From NCBI GenBank assembly GCA_002049455.2, contig KV918886.1, positions 62,001 to 126,000 on the forward strand: 64,000 nt of DNA, given 5' to 3'. The notes under the pieces are model-generated. The model had not been told where the DNA came from. It did no database searches and saw nothing but the letters and a program-made list of their open reading frames with translations. This DNA comes from Porphyra umbilicalis. Its lineage: Eukaryota; Rhodophyta; Bangiophyceae; Bangiales; Bangiaceae. This document shows, piece by piece, positions 32,856 to 44,383 of the stretch; within the stretch, counting starts at the first letter, position 1; each line of letters begins with the position of its first letter. The position numbers and the translations under genes are program-made.

Positions 32856-33304
32856 CAAGGATAGTTCTCCTGCAGCTCAAGGTATTGCTGATCCCTGAAT
32901 TTTGTCCTGGTGTACAGAGACTGACTTGCGGACCGACTCTCTCCACCAATCAGATGCGCCCCTGGGACTGACTTGGTGGTCCTGATTGCTTACATGTGCC
33001 CATCCAGCCAGGAAATCAACATCAGCTGCTCTTTTTGTCTGCACTTCTGGCAGGGAGACAGTAGGAAATATCAAGATCTCACGTGGGCAGCCTGCTCTGT
33101 GCCAAGAAAATCGGATCAAGCGGCAACAAACAGTGAGTTCTTCCGGATGCAAGGTCCTGGCACCGAATTCGGGCTTTCTATTGGCTTCGATGCCTTCTTA
33201 TTGTCGTTTTAGACCAATAGTGTGCTGTTATTCACAGTCAGTCTCTGTCTCTGTCCCCCAGGACAAATTTCGGGGATTCGCAATAGTCTGCAGAACAGTC
33301 CTAG
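32856..33304. repeat. Foldback element with about 65-bp inverted repeats
   Basis: The left arm (about 32856-32930: TTCTCCTGCAG, TATTGCTGATCCC, TTTTGTCCTGG, ACAGAGACTGACT) recurs inverted at the right (about 33232-33304) with roughly 80% identity. The interior has no gene. Target duplications are not obvious. It is probably an old MITE. Confidence 0.6.
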
Positions 33305-33479
33305 GAATATTCATCAGAACAGTTTCTGGAGCCCTTCTTTGAAGGACTGCAGCGCATTATGAGAACTGGGCCTGGGTCTTGGGCTTGTCGGTCTTTATGA
33401 CTCCAGAAGACGATTGTGAAAAGTGTTGTGCGACTCATTGAACGTGTCAGCGCCGACGGCAAGTATAGGCACGACGGGT

Positions 33480-33900
33480 GCTGATGCGTGTGGCCACACG
33501 CAATGCGCTGCGCGGCGCCTCTGCTCCTGGGGGTGGAGCCCGGTGGACAGGGGCGATGGCGACTGGGAAGGTTTGAGAATGAGCACGCCAGTACTGTGGG
33601 TGCACCCGCGCACGCCAGTACCGTAGGTGCGCCCGCACTTTGCGGCCTCGAGGTCGTGTGGCGCAGCCGGCGAGTAGAGTGTGTCACCACCAAACGCGGG
33701 GGTGGAGCGCAGTCAACCGGGGAGACGGCGTCTGGGACGGTTTGAGCACGCGCACACCAGTACCGTGGGTGTGCCCGCACGCGGCGGCCTCGAGAGTGTG
33801 TGGCGCAGCCAAGGAGTGCGGCGTGTCGCCAGCTCGCGCGGGGGTGGAGCGGGGTCGACCTGGGCGGTTGCAACTGAAGCGGACTTGAGCGCGGGCCCGC
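33480..33900. repeat. Degenerate tandem repeat, unit about 141 bp
   Basis: Three imperfect copies contain the ordered blocks GTGTGTGGCGCAGCC, GGGGGTGGAGC, GGTTTGAG and CCAGTACCGTGGGTG. The GGGGGTGGAGC block is at about 33530, 33700 and 33841. The array ends about 90 bp before the Tnp2 reading frame, so it may be the subterminal or promoter repeat of that transposon. Confidence 0.6.
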
Positions 33901-33989
33901 TCTGACCCTTGACGCGACTAGTTCGGGTGAAGGTCTGTCCGCGGCCGGGAGGACAGAAGGCCTGCACGTCGCTCCCTCCCAGTCGCACA

Positions 33990-36900
33990 ATGATTGTACC
34001 GCGTCGTCGGAAGCGGAGGTCCAACTACTTTCGGTTTGATGAAGCTGATGCTTTGTCGCACGATGCTGACGCTCGTCGTGCACAAGATGCTGGGATTGCA
34101 CCGATGCCAGCCATTGGTCAAGACACTCTCTTGTCTTCCCCGGGAGATGAGGACGGCAGGCGCGACGCAGCAGCCAGCTCGAGCTATGCCTCAACCCGTG
34201 CCATGCAGTGCAGCAGCTCGTCGGAGTACGACTACGATGGGCGTTTGGGATGAGCACAACTGTCGCGGCACCTGACTGGAGCTGCAGCAGCAGACGGAGG
34301 ACGTGTCCTTCCGCGAATGAGCAGTTCCGAGGAGGAGGACAAGGAGGACATGAGCGACACCGCTTCGCTCTCCTCGAGTGAGTCGGAGTCGCGGGGCTCT
34401 GACATCGATTCGGATGCGTCTCCTTTCGATTCACGACGTGTCTTCATGTGTTACTTGTATCTCTATGGTAAAGCCCGCTTGTCCATACGGCAGTACGACG
34501 CCATACGTGAGGTCTAGAACTCGTTTCCTGGTGCGGAGCGGTGGCAATCGTAATGGCGGCTCCGACAGATCAGGGACAATCTTTCCGCCGAAGAAGCGGA
34601 GCACGAAGTCGTCGCAGCGCAATGAACTGTCCCATCGCGAAGAGGGCAGCCATCGCGGCGACTTTCCGACGCAAGGATTCGCTGCATCACCTTCTCGCAG
34701 CACGTCAAGCGAGACTTCTCCGAACCGGTGACGACACGGCTCTTCCATGACAGAGGTGACGCGGCTCTGGGGACCGTGGAGGCGCCAGCGGAGGTGTTCC
34801 TGACAAGAGCTGCTCGACGGCGGTCCTTCTCAAATTATAGACGGGGCTTCCGCTTCCGCAACACCTTCTTTCCGCTGTCAAGTGCGGTCCTAGTGCAAAT
34901 CTCCAATATGATGACGCTCTCTGCGAGGCTGAACAGCTTTGGGATCGCAGGAGATGGCGACGTCACCCTGACGGCAGCTGCGTACATAAGCACATCTCCG
35001 GTACGCGTGGGGGACTTCACTGTGCTAGCTTGAACTGAAGCACTGGCAGCAGTGGTCGGGGGTTGCATGCGCGGCTACTTCACCAGCTCCGGTGTGTTTT
35101 GCCTGCGCATCACTCGTGTGGGAACTGTCTACATCAAGAACCAGGTGGACAACGCAGATGTGCCTCGATGGAAGCGGCTTTGGACGCCTGACGCCCTTCG
35201 CCTCCAAGAGCCCGCTGCTACAGCCCGAGACTCTCTGCCGGAAAAATACCCCTATCGTGTGTGTGCCTGGTGGTACTACGATGAGTTTTCCGTCGCAAAA
35301 CGTCGCAGGGGGAGTTTGGACGGCCACTACGGCTTCTATGACGTCCGCTTGCACCTGATGACATCGTCTATTCGCCCCCTTGCCTTCTTACCTCCCGGAG
35401 CTGATCCGAAACCGCTAGTGAAGGCCATCATGAAAGATGTCATTCGTGCGGCGACGGACGGAGTTGGAGTGTACGACGCCTGCGCCAAGTGCGATGCGCT
35501 CGTGTACATCGTGCCGTATGTGGGCGTCTACGCCTTCCCGATGGCAGCCAAGTATGCCGATGCAGTTGGACCGTCCGGAACGGAGCACTGTACAAGCTGT
35601 AAAATTGTTTTAAAGAAGTGCAAGGGAGCCAGGAAAGACCAGTCGAGAAGCTCGTGCGGTATTTTCGACGTTCTAGACGTAAGGCACATGAGAATCCAAG
35701 ATAGGACGATGGCAGGGCGGTCCGCCATTGAGAGCTGTCCCTCCTTGTCTGCGAAGAAGAAGGCCGCGGCTTAACTGCAACACGGAATTTTGTCGCAAGA
35801 GGAAAGCCCGCTAGTTGACTTGTGGCGTGCAAGAGGTCCAGGCTCGTTCGACATCCACGATCACGTCATTGTCGCGCCGTCCCAATTTCTTTACCACGGC
35901 CTGACGTCATCCTCACTCGGGCTTACATTCAACAACCTCAACGGACGCCTCAAAGACGTCTTCCTGCGCAAGCTTCGGGCCATGCCGGTGTGTGGCCACG
36001 GGCGGTCCTTGCTGAAACATTTTGAGCCTGACAAGCTGGGAGGTACGACGCTCTCAACGTCCGACTACGCTGCTCTGCTGGCGACGGCACCAGAAGCGGT
36101 TGCCGACGCGTACTCGTCGGGCGGTGCGTCCACTTTGGACTGTCCTTACCTTAGAGACCTTCGCCTGCTCCGTGGCTTCTGAAAAAATCTGTTCTACCTC
36201 CCTACGGAGGCTGCTGACGGACCTCATGCCGTACGAGCAAGGCCAACTGTAGCCGAAATTCAAGGCGCCGGTCTGAAGCTGATGCGCATGTTGAAGCAGC
36301 TCTCTATTACGGACGGGATCTGGGAGAAGCCCAAGGTGCATCGCCTGCTAAAGCTGCTGCATCGAACGCTTCCGTTGGTTGAGATTGGCCCTGCCGTGTG
36401 TGAGATGATGCTAGAGCGCTTCCACTTGTCGGCCAAGAGGGAGGTCGAATCAAGCAACATGTCATACCCTGCAGTTTTTGCGCTGCAGCGGTGGAAGGAG
36501 ACTGAGCTGCTTTAAAGAGTCGTTCAGCAACCGACAAGGTTTGGAGTTGGGGAGGAGTGGATGAAGGACAAGAACGGAGAGGAGGTCACCATCTTTTCAA
36601 GGACAAGGTTTATGTCGGCTGCTAGACGGCAGCGTGCAGTATGGCTCGTGCAAAAGGAGCTACACGTCAACCAGATGAGTGAAAGTGATTGCTGGACTCG
36701 CTTACCTGAGCCCGGCGCTCCCACATTTTGAGCTGAGGCATCCAGCTTGCCCAGCGGCTTCACCGTAAAGCACGGCAGTACCGTGGCAGTGCTGCTGACT
36801 CACGGAGATCTGCACGCCGTCAATGACCTGAGCGCGCAAGCCGACAAGCGCCTGAAGTACTTCCTAGTAGATACCATCGCGAGCTGCGCCGGCAATGCCT

Positions 36901-37241
36901 GGTTCGCTGCGCGGCACTGGGAGGTGGATCAAGAAGAGACGCTGAAGACGGACGGGCAACCTGCGCGCGTCAAGCTCATGTTCGATAGCAAAATGTTTCT
37001 CATTTGTGCCGAGAGCGTGACGCAGCAAGCGCTGGTGCTTGAAGGGCACAACAGGCACTCGCTTTCATCCAAGATGAGTGGTTTTACCTTCATTACCCTA
37101 CCGTTGAAAAAACAAAAGAGCGCGTGCGCATTTACGAAGAAACTAAAAGGCGGCAGACATGCCAGTCATATCGCGTTGAGAGTATGGCTCCAGCTCGGTA
37201 ATGGATTTGGCGCACAACCTAGAAGAAAAGTCTTCAAATGA
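33990..37241 (+). pseudogene. CACTA (En/Spm)-like Tnp2 transposase, decayed by stop codons
   Basis: From the ATG at 33990 (MIVPRRRKRRSNYFRFDEAD) one reading frame continues for 1,084 codons, interrupted only by in-frame stops at 34251, 34515, 34551, 34623, 35031, 35772, 36180, 36513 and 36729. No frameshift is needed. An acidic Ser-rich segment (about codons 110-145) and LYLYGKARLSIRQYDAIREV fit the N-terminus of Tnp2-type transposases. The core has WWYYDEFSVAKRRRG, RPLAFLPPGADPKP, GVGVYDACAKCDALVYIVPY and SGTEHCTSCKI, matching the Tnp2 pattern of a D-containing block, then H/G and a C-x2-C. LPLVEIGPAVCEMMLERFHL resembles the conserved C-terminal block. The superfamily call is from motif order, not from a search. 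The 3' end overlaps the antisense dioxygenase-like gene by about 100 bp. Confidence 0.6.
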
Positions 37242-38714
37242 CGAGAAGTACTTCCACACGCCACGTACATCACGGACAAGACGCTCGGTGGTGGAATAAT
37301 CTCCGACAACAGCCTTGCAAATTACGCGCCGCAGGGTGCCGACAGCCCGTGTCTCCACGGCAGTCCGTGGGGGGGGAGCCCCAAGCCGGCCACCTGGACT
37401 GGGCGCATCAGAGCACTCCGTAAAGGTCGGGGACTTGTGGAAGAGGAGGGCCGCTTTTCTGCAAAGTAGGTGCGTCAAAACGTCTGTACGGGCCAGGCGC
37501 AGCTCCTTGGATTGCTGCGCTGGGGTGAGGTCCGTTCGTGGAGCCCACGGTACACAAAGCGCGTTGTCGCCCGCACATGCGTTGATCTGGGCGGTAGCCC
37601 GGCCGCAGTACTACTCATCGTCGCTCGACCCGTGCACGCTTCCATCCGCTTGTTCGGCGCTCCCCGCACTACTGCCGACGCAGCAATGGAGTGGTGCACC
37701 TTCAATGGTCCTCCTCGTCTGCAAAGACGAGACGATGCCCGTGTTTTTCGACGTTGTCGCAAAGAGAGTCGACAGCACCCAGTGCAGCCTGTCGTTACGC
37801 TTCGTGTACATCGAGCCGCAGTGCACGAGGTCGTGGCGCCAGAACACGACGTCGCTCGGCTCGGGGTAGAGGGTGGTCAGCGGGAAGGCACCAACCGGCG
37901 CGACCGAGGAGGATAGGCGACGCAGAAATTGATGCGACTTCACGGAGACTTGCAAGGTTGTGTCCCGTTGGACTGCAACACACCCACTGGCGTTGGCGTA
38001 CTTCTTAGACTCACGCCACGGGCGATGCGCATCGGTGTGGGCGTTCTGCTGCGGTGTACCCTACGTGGCATACAGTTACGCCATGTCCTTGGCACGTACA
38101 AGATGGCCCGAGGACCTCGACAGCTGCCGAGCTGCTGCGCCGGCGAGGTCCTTGATTGTTGCGAACGCCTGCTTCTGACACAGCGCCGCGCCTCTCGGAC
38201 TTGATGACGCGTCATCCACGTGGTACACTGTCTGCTTTCGCGCAGGGTTACGCTTCCTCTACTTGGGCGCGACGCCCAAGTGCTTCTCGTCGTCGGCGCT
38301 CCGCTGGTTGAAGACGTGGCACGTGAAGCTGGGAGCTTGAGCGCGTAGAGCGCCATGACACTCGGCGGCGGTAGTTGGAGCCACGACGCGACGAGTAACC
38401 ACCAAGCCCGACTTGGAAAAGCTCAGCCGATCTATGAGCGCACCGTCGTCGAAGGGCAAGTGGAACCCCGTGTCGGTCAGCGCCTACTCGCTGGCGGGCG
38501 GTACGTCCGATGGACGGTTGATTGCAACAAGTGATGCACAGCCGCGGGCACGGGCACGAGTCTCGGGCCACGAACGCTTTCGCCGTGTACACACCATAGT
38601 GACCAGCCAGGCAAGGGCGTTCAGTGGATAGGAAAAGGGGGGGGTGACGCGAATGTAACTAAGACTGACACCGCGGGGGTGACAGCCACCGAGTAGAGCA
38701 GCCGGACGCACCAC
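37143..38714 (-). pseudogene. 2-oxoglutarate/Fe(II) dioxygenase-like gene, decayed by stop codons
   Basis: A single - strand frame spans the interval, with stops at 38486, 38261, 38078, 38063 and 37613 and no frameshift. The start is unknown: no ATG-led first exon is evident, and the frame is followed upstream to 38714 only because it stays open. The dioxygenase pattern is HTD (in QQNAHTDAHRPW) plus VVFWRHDLVHCGSMYTK with a distal His, and Arg 11 residues later (NDRLHW). That is the HxD...H...R layout of the double-stranded beta-helix oxygenases (AlkB, TET/JBP, prolyl hydroxylase). The subfamily cannot be told. It converges on the Tnp2 gene, overlaps its 3' end, and shows the same stop-only decay, which suggests the two genes belonged to one element. 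Confidence 0.5.
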
Positions 38715-39985
38715 ACGCGATGGGGGCAGTACCCTTGGTTACGCCCAACAGTCTCCTCACACACCGTCACCCGCGCGGTCACGCCACAGCGGCCCGTCAA
38801 TGCCCGTATTGCCTTCATCATCAATCCACGATGCGGTCGACCGCGAGGTTCGGCAGCGCCGCCGGCTGCTCAGTAGCAGGTGCTGTGCAGACAGAATAGC
38901 TGTACGGTTGCGGACCGGAGGCGACAGCGGTGCTGCAGCCCTCGTGGTGGGGGTGTGTGGCACGTATCGGGCCGCGGCGCAAGTGGTGCGTCGCTGCGGC
39001 GCCCACGCGCCTGCCACACCGTTCGTGTGGTCTCGAGGCGCCCGCAGTGCAACGGGGTTTGATATGCCGCTATGCCGCGGGTTGGACGCCGACGTCCGGT
39101 TACATGGTGGCGTGAGGCGTACGGACATCAGCGCCAGCAATGTGGGGTGCGCAGGCAGTAAGGAACTGTAGCCTGCCGTCCGATGGCGCAGATGAGCAAG
39201 GGCATAGTGCCGGTGTGCGGCGGTGCTGTGTGGTTGCCGTGTCTCGCCGTCCCTGGCCCTACGACTGATGACGGTCTGGGCCCACGTGAAGCGCTTCTGC
39301 TGGCCTTGCTGGCAAGAGTCGATGACGCGAGGTCTCTCACTGATGGTGCCAACAAGGCAGACGGCTGCAAGCGACCCCTCGCGTCTCCAGCCTGAATGGA
39401 CCGCTCACCCTGAAGCCGGATCGACGGAATCTGCAAGGACCGCGAAACTCGAGAACTCATGATAGAGTTCAGCTGTCAGCTGTAGCGATGGCGTCAGTTG
39501 GGCCTTGTGCAAGGCTGCAGAAATTTTGCGCGCGCGGCACAGGCGCTCGATACCCAAGAGTCGGTTGTCACAATCCGATCCGCACACAGCTGCCATAGCT
39601 CGTGATCGCCACGCCGCAGTCCTCGTGGTTCATCACAAAAAATAAATCGCGGAGCGCCATCATAACAGACGAAGACACACGGCACAGAAAAGCGGTCATA
39701 GACGCGTATGAGGCTCCTCATGTCAGGTCGGCCGTTTTTTTCTACGCGGGGAAGTGCATGCACTGCCTGAAGCACGGATTCTATCGTGTACTGTGACGGG
39801 ATGGCACGTTTGGAGAACAAAATATTTGGTCAAGGGCCATCCTCGGTCACCTGTTCTATGCACACCATTCGTTGCCGGCAGTCTCACATGGCCGTCGACG
39901 ACAGCGCCCCGTTGCTTCTCTGGTTCAGGAAGGTGTGCGTAGTAGAAACCGGCCGTAGATTATCCGGTCACTGCCTTTGGATGCC
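38715..39985. other. No confident gene
   Basis: Mixed composition. One - strand frame (39820-39494, 108 codons: RVYDRFSVPCVFVCYDGAPR, then HELWQLCADRIV) has protein-like composition and could be a fragment of the same decayed element, but it has no known motif. Segments at 38950-39060 weakly resemble, inverted, the tandem repeat left of Tnp2. Confidence 0.35.
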
Positions 39986-41260
39986 TATCAGCACTGTGCT
40001 AGGCCGGGTGCGCTCGGCTGCGGTAACGCGGTGCCTCTGGATGGTGGTAAGTGGTAGAACTGTTCTCGCCTTCGCGCGGGCGGATGCCATCGGCGCGGCC
40101 CTGGTGGCCGCCGACGCTGTGTCGTTCCCTTTCCTTTTTTTTATCCTGCCGGCAACGGCAACGCTGTCTGGGGTACGTACTGTGTTGGGGTGGGCGACGG
40201 GGCGACGGTCCTTGGCGGCAGCGAGGCCCATCCCGGGCGGGGACCTCCCTCAAGACTCGCGCCGGGAGCGGCGAGCAAGGCATCCGACCCTCGATCACAG
40301 TGACGGGCCGTCAGCGGCAGCGACGTGGTCGCCCTCGGGCGGGGGGCGGACGCCCGGGCGCCTACCAACCTGCCCACCAGCCCGCCACTGAGCACCATTG
40401 GCAAGGCCTGGGCTCCGCGGAGATCCTGGGCGGCGGTCCGCGACGACAGTGCGGTTGCCCTCGGGCGGGCCGTCGCCCTTTGCGCGGCCGCGGCAGCCTT
40501 TGACGCCGCGCCCTTGTCGTTCTTTTTCGCCGAATGTCGGAGGCGTCGCTGCTGCTGGCCGTGGCATGCCCTTTGCCGGGGCAGGTGACACGGCGGCGGT
40601 TGCTGGCTGGGCGATGGTCGCCTCCGGGCGGCGCACAAGTGGGTGCGCGAAAGCGTCGCGCTCGGCGACGCAGCCAAGGCGGCCGTTACGTGGTGGTTGT
40701 TGGCGACGGTCGGCAGCTGCTATGTGGCTGCCCTCGGGCAGACCGACGCCCTCGGCACTGCCGCATCCGCCGACGTCGCGCTCATTTTTTTTTTTGTGTT
40801 TAACTTATCACGACGCCGCTGTCATGTTGGCAGCGCGCGGCGAGGGGGCGGGGGACGCGGCGTCGGTCTGCGGCGGCGGCTCGGGCTGCCTCAGGCCGGG
40901 CGGCACATGCCAGGTCGCTGACCAGCGTCGCGCTCGGCGGCTGACCCTTGGTGGCTGTTTCACCCTGGTTGTTGTAGGTGGTTGGTGGCGGCGGCGTGAC
41001 TACCCTCGGGTGGGCCGACGCCCACCGCGCGGCAGCCGCAACTCCCGACGCCGCGTCGTTGTCGGCGTCTTTTGCCTTCTGCCGCTGGCCAGTGTGCTGC
41101 TGCCATCGGCCGGGGGGCTCACGCTAGGGCACCTGCCCGAGCGTTTAGTTGGGCACATTGGGAGAGTGTGGTGTGGCGCTTTTGTTGCGCTGCAGTTGCA
41201 GGTGGCTGTGTGGTCGCGCTTGGGTGGGGGACGTCCGCGAGCATCATCAAAGTGTGGTGC
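39986..41260. repeat. Degenerate tandem array, unit about 265-275 bp
   Basis: A block CCCTCGGGCGGGCCGACGCC recurs in diverged form near 40069, 40333, 40458, 40731, 40994 and 41215. About 50 bp after most copies there is a GTCGTTC plus T-run or CTTTTG-type tract (near 40130, 40511, 40788 and 41065). The spacing of most units is 263-277 bp, with one shorter unit. The frames that run through it are consequences of the periodicity and not evidence for a gene. Confidence 0.6.
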
Positions 41261-41289
41261 ATGCGTTGCGGCGTTTGCAAAGTAAGATA

Positions 41290-43439
41290 GTTGCTTTCCG
41301 GTTATGTGGATACTCCATCAAAATGCTTGAAAACGTGCTTGGGGATGACTATGACAGCACTGTGGCTGTCTACTGGCATCAGCCTTTTTCATTTATGTTG
41401 GTTTTCGCATACGCAAAGATGCACCACGATTCAGCATGGCTCTGCGTCGCGTCCAGGCGAGCGTTTCACGACTGACAGAGGAAAATTAAGTTCACCAATC
41501 ACGTTGCTCCTTGCTGATGCACCATCGAGTCAGCATGCGGAAGTCAGCACCCACGCATGTAGCATGCAAGGCCCTCGATCGTGGCAGTCAGTGCTGGGTA
41601 GCAAGATCGCACCTTGCACGACAAGCACCTGCCTCAACAGCGATGAGGGCAACAGCGTACGAGAAGCGGCGGGCTGTCGGCGAATGGCGGCACCTGTGGG
41701 GTTCCTGCTGGTCGCTCGATCGACCTGCCACCAGAGTTGGGTACAAGAAAATCACTGAGATCAACAACACACGGGGAGGGACTGGGGGGCCGAGGGGAGC
41801 GCGGGAGAGGGGCGGGGTGTGGGCGTCGGAATATGAGACCGGGGGCGGTGGAGGGACCAGCTGAATGCTCAGGAGTGGCGCACAAATGAACGGGTGAGCA
41901 GTGGTGACAGGGAATTGGCACGGTAGGGAGGGTGCAGTGCATCGGCCACGCCAGTACGGTGCGAGAAGCTGTAAGTGACTTGACTGAACGCGAAACAGCC
42001 GACACGCACGACGTCAAGTTGGTCTGCTCAGCGGCAACGACTCCCCAGCTCGTGACGACAGCATAGTGCGGATCATCATCCAGAAGGACACCTCCATATA
42101 TACAAGCTCTCGGTGGGCCACAGGTTGGACCGTTCCGTAGATTTTGTAAACAGCCAATCCCGTGACTGCGAGGGTCTCGGAACTACACTTGCGAGACGGG
42201 GCATATTTTCAGGATACCTCACGCCCAAACCATTCTAAGGACACGCCAGCGCGGCCAGGTTCGATCCCTGACCACAGCATCACCCTCAGCTCGCAGGATA
42301 GGGGTTTTCCTTCGTCCAAGACGGCGGGTTGGGGTGGCACGGGGGGGTGGGGGGGGTGGCGTGGTGTTGGGCACGAAGGAGGGGGTGGAGTGACTGCCGT
42401 GGGGTGGGACGGGGGAGCGGGGGCGCGGGGGGGATGGCCGCCCCCCCCCCCTCTGGGCCGTGGTAGTGCGTGACCACCGTGACGAAGGGTGGGGTGGTGT
42501 GTGGGGACGCGGGGAGTAGCCGCCCCTCCCCACCGCGGGTTGGGTTGGTGGGGAGGGGGTGGGGTGACCGCCGTGCGGTGGGCAGGGGGGTCCAGGGGGA
42601 AAGACCCTCTCGTCCCCGCAGGAGAGGCACTTGAGCCGGAAGCCCGAGGCTGTTAAAGGGGCGAAGAGCGGCGCAGCGCGAGGCCGTCGGATTGAACGCG
42701 TTCTCGAAACGAGCCACGAAAGCATGAACACGGAGACGACAAGATGAATTCGACCAGCCGCCGGATTCGCGAGCACCTGGGACTGCACGAGACTTTACTA
42801 GTCCAAACCCCTCATACTAAACGTGGCGATAGGCTACGTACCTCGCACTCGTACGAGTGCGTCGCGCCAACCAAACACCAGCGGATGTGCCGCTCGGTCC
42901 GGCGACCGCGGAATCTGAGGATGTGGGCTTCGCCCGCATTGGAGACTTAAACGGCAACTTCGCTGGTTAACAGCGCTTCGAGAGCCCACGTGATTTGAGA
43001 ACATATGCCTCACAAAGGACAAGGTGCTAACATAATCAAAACAAGGGCCAGGGACAATTTCCAGATGCGTCCAGTATAGTTCAAATACTATGGCTGAGGT
43101 CAATTGGACAGAGTTCATCAATTTTTATCCAGCCGACACGGATGGCGGCGATCATGCACCTGGCGAGATGCAACTCCTTGACTCAGATAACGCCATCCGG
43201 TGATACAAGCCCGAGATCTCCGCGGAGTCTCCCTCACCGCCGCTCGGCTGCACCTCACCACTGGGCCGCGTCGCACTGGCCTGGCCCTCGCGACGTGACT
43301 TTGGGAGCAATCCCCGGTTGACATCGCACCTTGTCAGCAGACGATTCCCCCGTGCCAAGGCCACTTGTGTCATCACGTGTGGGACGAGGGTTCGTTCCAC
43401 TTCACGAGTCTTCCTGTCTTCGGTTCTTCGATACGGCCA
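41290..43439. other. Region without a recognised gene
   Basis: Contains a G-rich segment with multiple G-runs at 42320-42560, a TATATA at 42094-42099, and a tRNA B-box-like GGTTCGATCCC at 42258-42268 without the rest of a tRNA. No protein motif seen. The last about 300 bp would include the promoter of the two-exon gene that starts at 43440. Confidence 0.4.
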
Positions 43440-44383
43440 ATGGTTAGCCCGCCGACATCTCCTCCTGGCAGCCCTGCCTCCTCGGTCAACTCCCCGGCTG
43501 CCACTGATGAAGATCACGCGCTGTGGATGGCGCACAGGGTACGGCTTCTTGTCATTTCTGCTGCCTTCCTTCCTTTTTGTGCTGTGTTTATTCTTATTGG
43601 TCACCGCTACACACGCGCTTGTCCTCCTTCCGCTTCGTACTGTACTGACCACCGCTTCGTTGTAATATTGCTGCCTTGCTTTTTGCCATTCCACAGGCTG
43701 TCTGCTTGCCTATCTTTGCTAAGTACGGGGAGGCCATGACGCGACAGATTGCTGCGGGTGAGGCCATCGCCAACGCGGCACCGGGAAGCACACCAAAGCA
43801 TGACTCCCTGCAGTTGCTTGTTCCGATCGGTCATCTCGACGGGCCAAACAAGGCCAGCACTCATTACCTACGCACTGTCATCCGCCAGTCCATCGGCACG
43901 ACAGCTTCTTTGCTGGACTTTACGACGCCGGCACTACTCGGCCAGGTCGTCGCCGTCAAGAGGTCTCTCAGGAAGGGGCTCCGCCGAATGTGCAACCGGC
44001 GCCGCAACTTGGTCCGTTGGATGGCGTACCGCACGCTTAGTATCTTCCTTGATTCTACCGTGAACGAGACGGCGGTGGAGCACTTCACCATCGAGCAAGG
44101 GTCCCAAGGTTCTACAACGTCCTCCCAAGGTCAACGTCTATTGGTCTACGTCGGTGGTCGACGGATGAAGCGGGTGCTTGACGCCAAGTCCGCCGCTGCG
44201 GACCTGATTGCCGAATTCTTCTCCCTCTATTCTGGAGATGTGCGGATGAGCGTGGTCGCCGGCGGGGCACGTTGCATCCTCAACTACATGGAGGCTGACA
44301 AGCTTCCAAAGCTGCTCCGACCTGAGAGTGAGGAGACGCGCAAGGGGGTGGTCCACACCCTCCAGCAGGAGATGGAAGACTAA
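43440..44383 (+). CDS. Orphan two-exon protein, function unknown
   Basis: Exon 1 is 43440-43538 (ATG, 33 codons, Ser/Pro-rich, ending DEDHALWMAHR). A 158-bp GT-AG intron (GTACGG...CCACAG, pyrimidine-rich at its 3' end) joins in phase 0 to exon 2 at 43697-44383 (228 residues and stop). The spliced product is 261 residues. Exon 2 is fully open and has balanced, helix-rich composition (IFAKYGEAMTRQIAAGEAIA; TASLLDFTTPALLGQVVAVK; LLVYVGGRRMKRVLDAKSAA), ending in an acidic LQQEMED. It has no transmembrane segment or motif I recognise. The neighbours are transposons, so an element-associated gene is possible, but there is no stop-type decay as in those elements. The splice model is inferred from sequence only. 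Confidence 0.5.

Noticed and set aside
33990-37241. Alternative genetic code to explain in-frame stops
   Set aside because: All three stop codons occur, while host genes and the pogo-like transposase have none internally. Decay is simpler.
42258-42268. tRNA B-box-like GGTTCGATCCC
   Set aside because: No A-box, anticodon arm or matching acceptor stem in the preceding 70 bases. At most a SINE-like or chance match.
42230-42560. G-rich segment as a promoter or gene
   Set aside because: Simple G/C low-complexity sequence with no motif.
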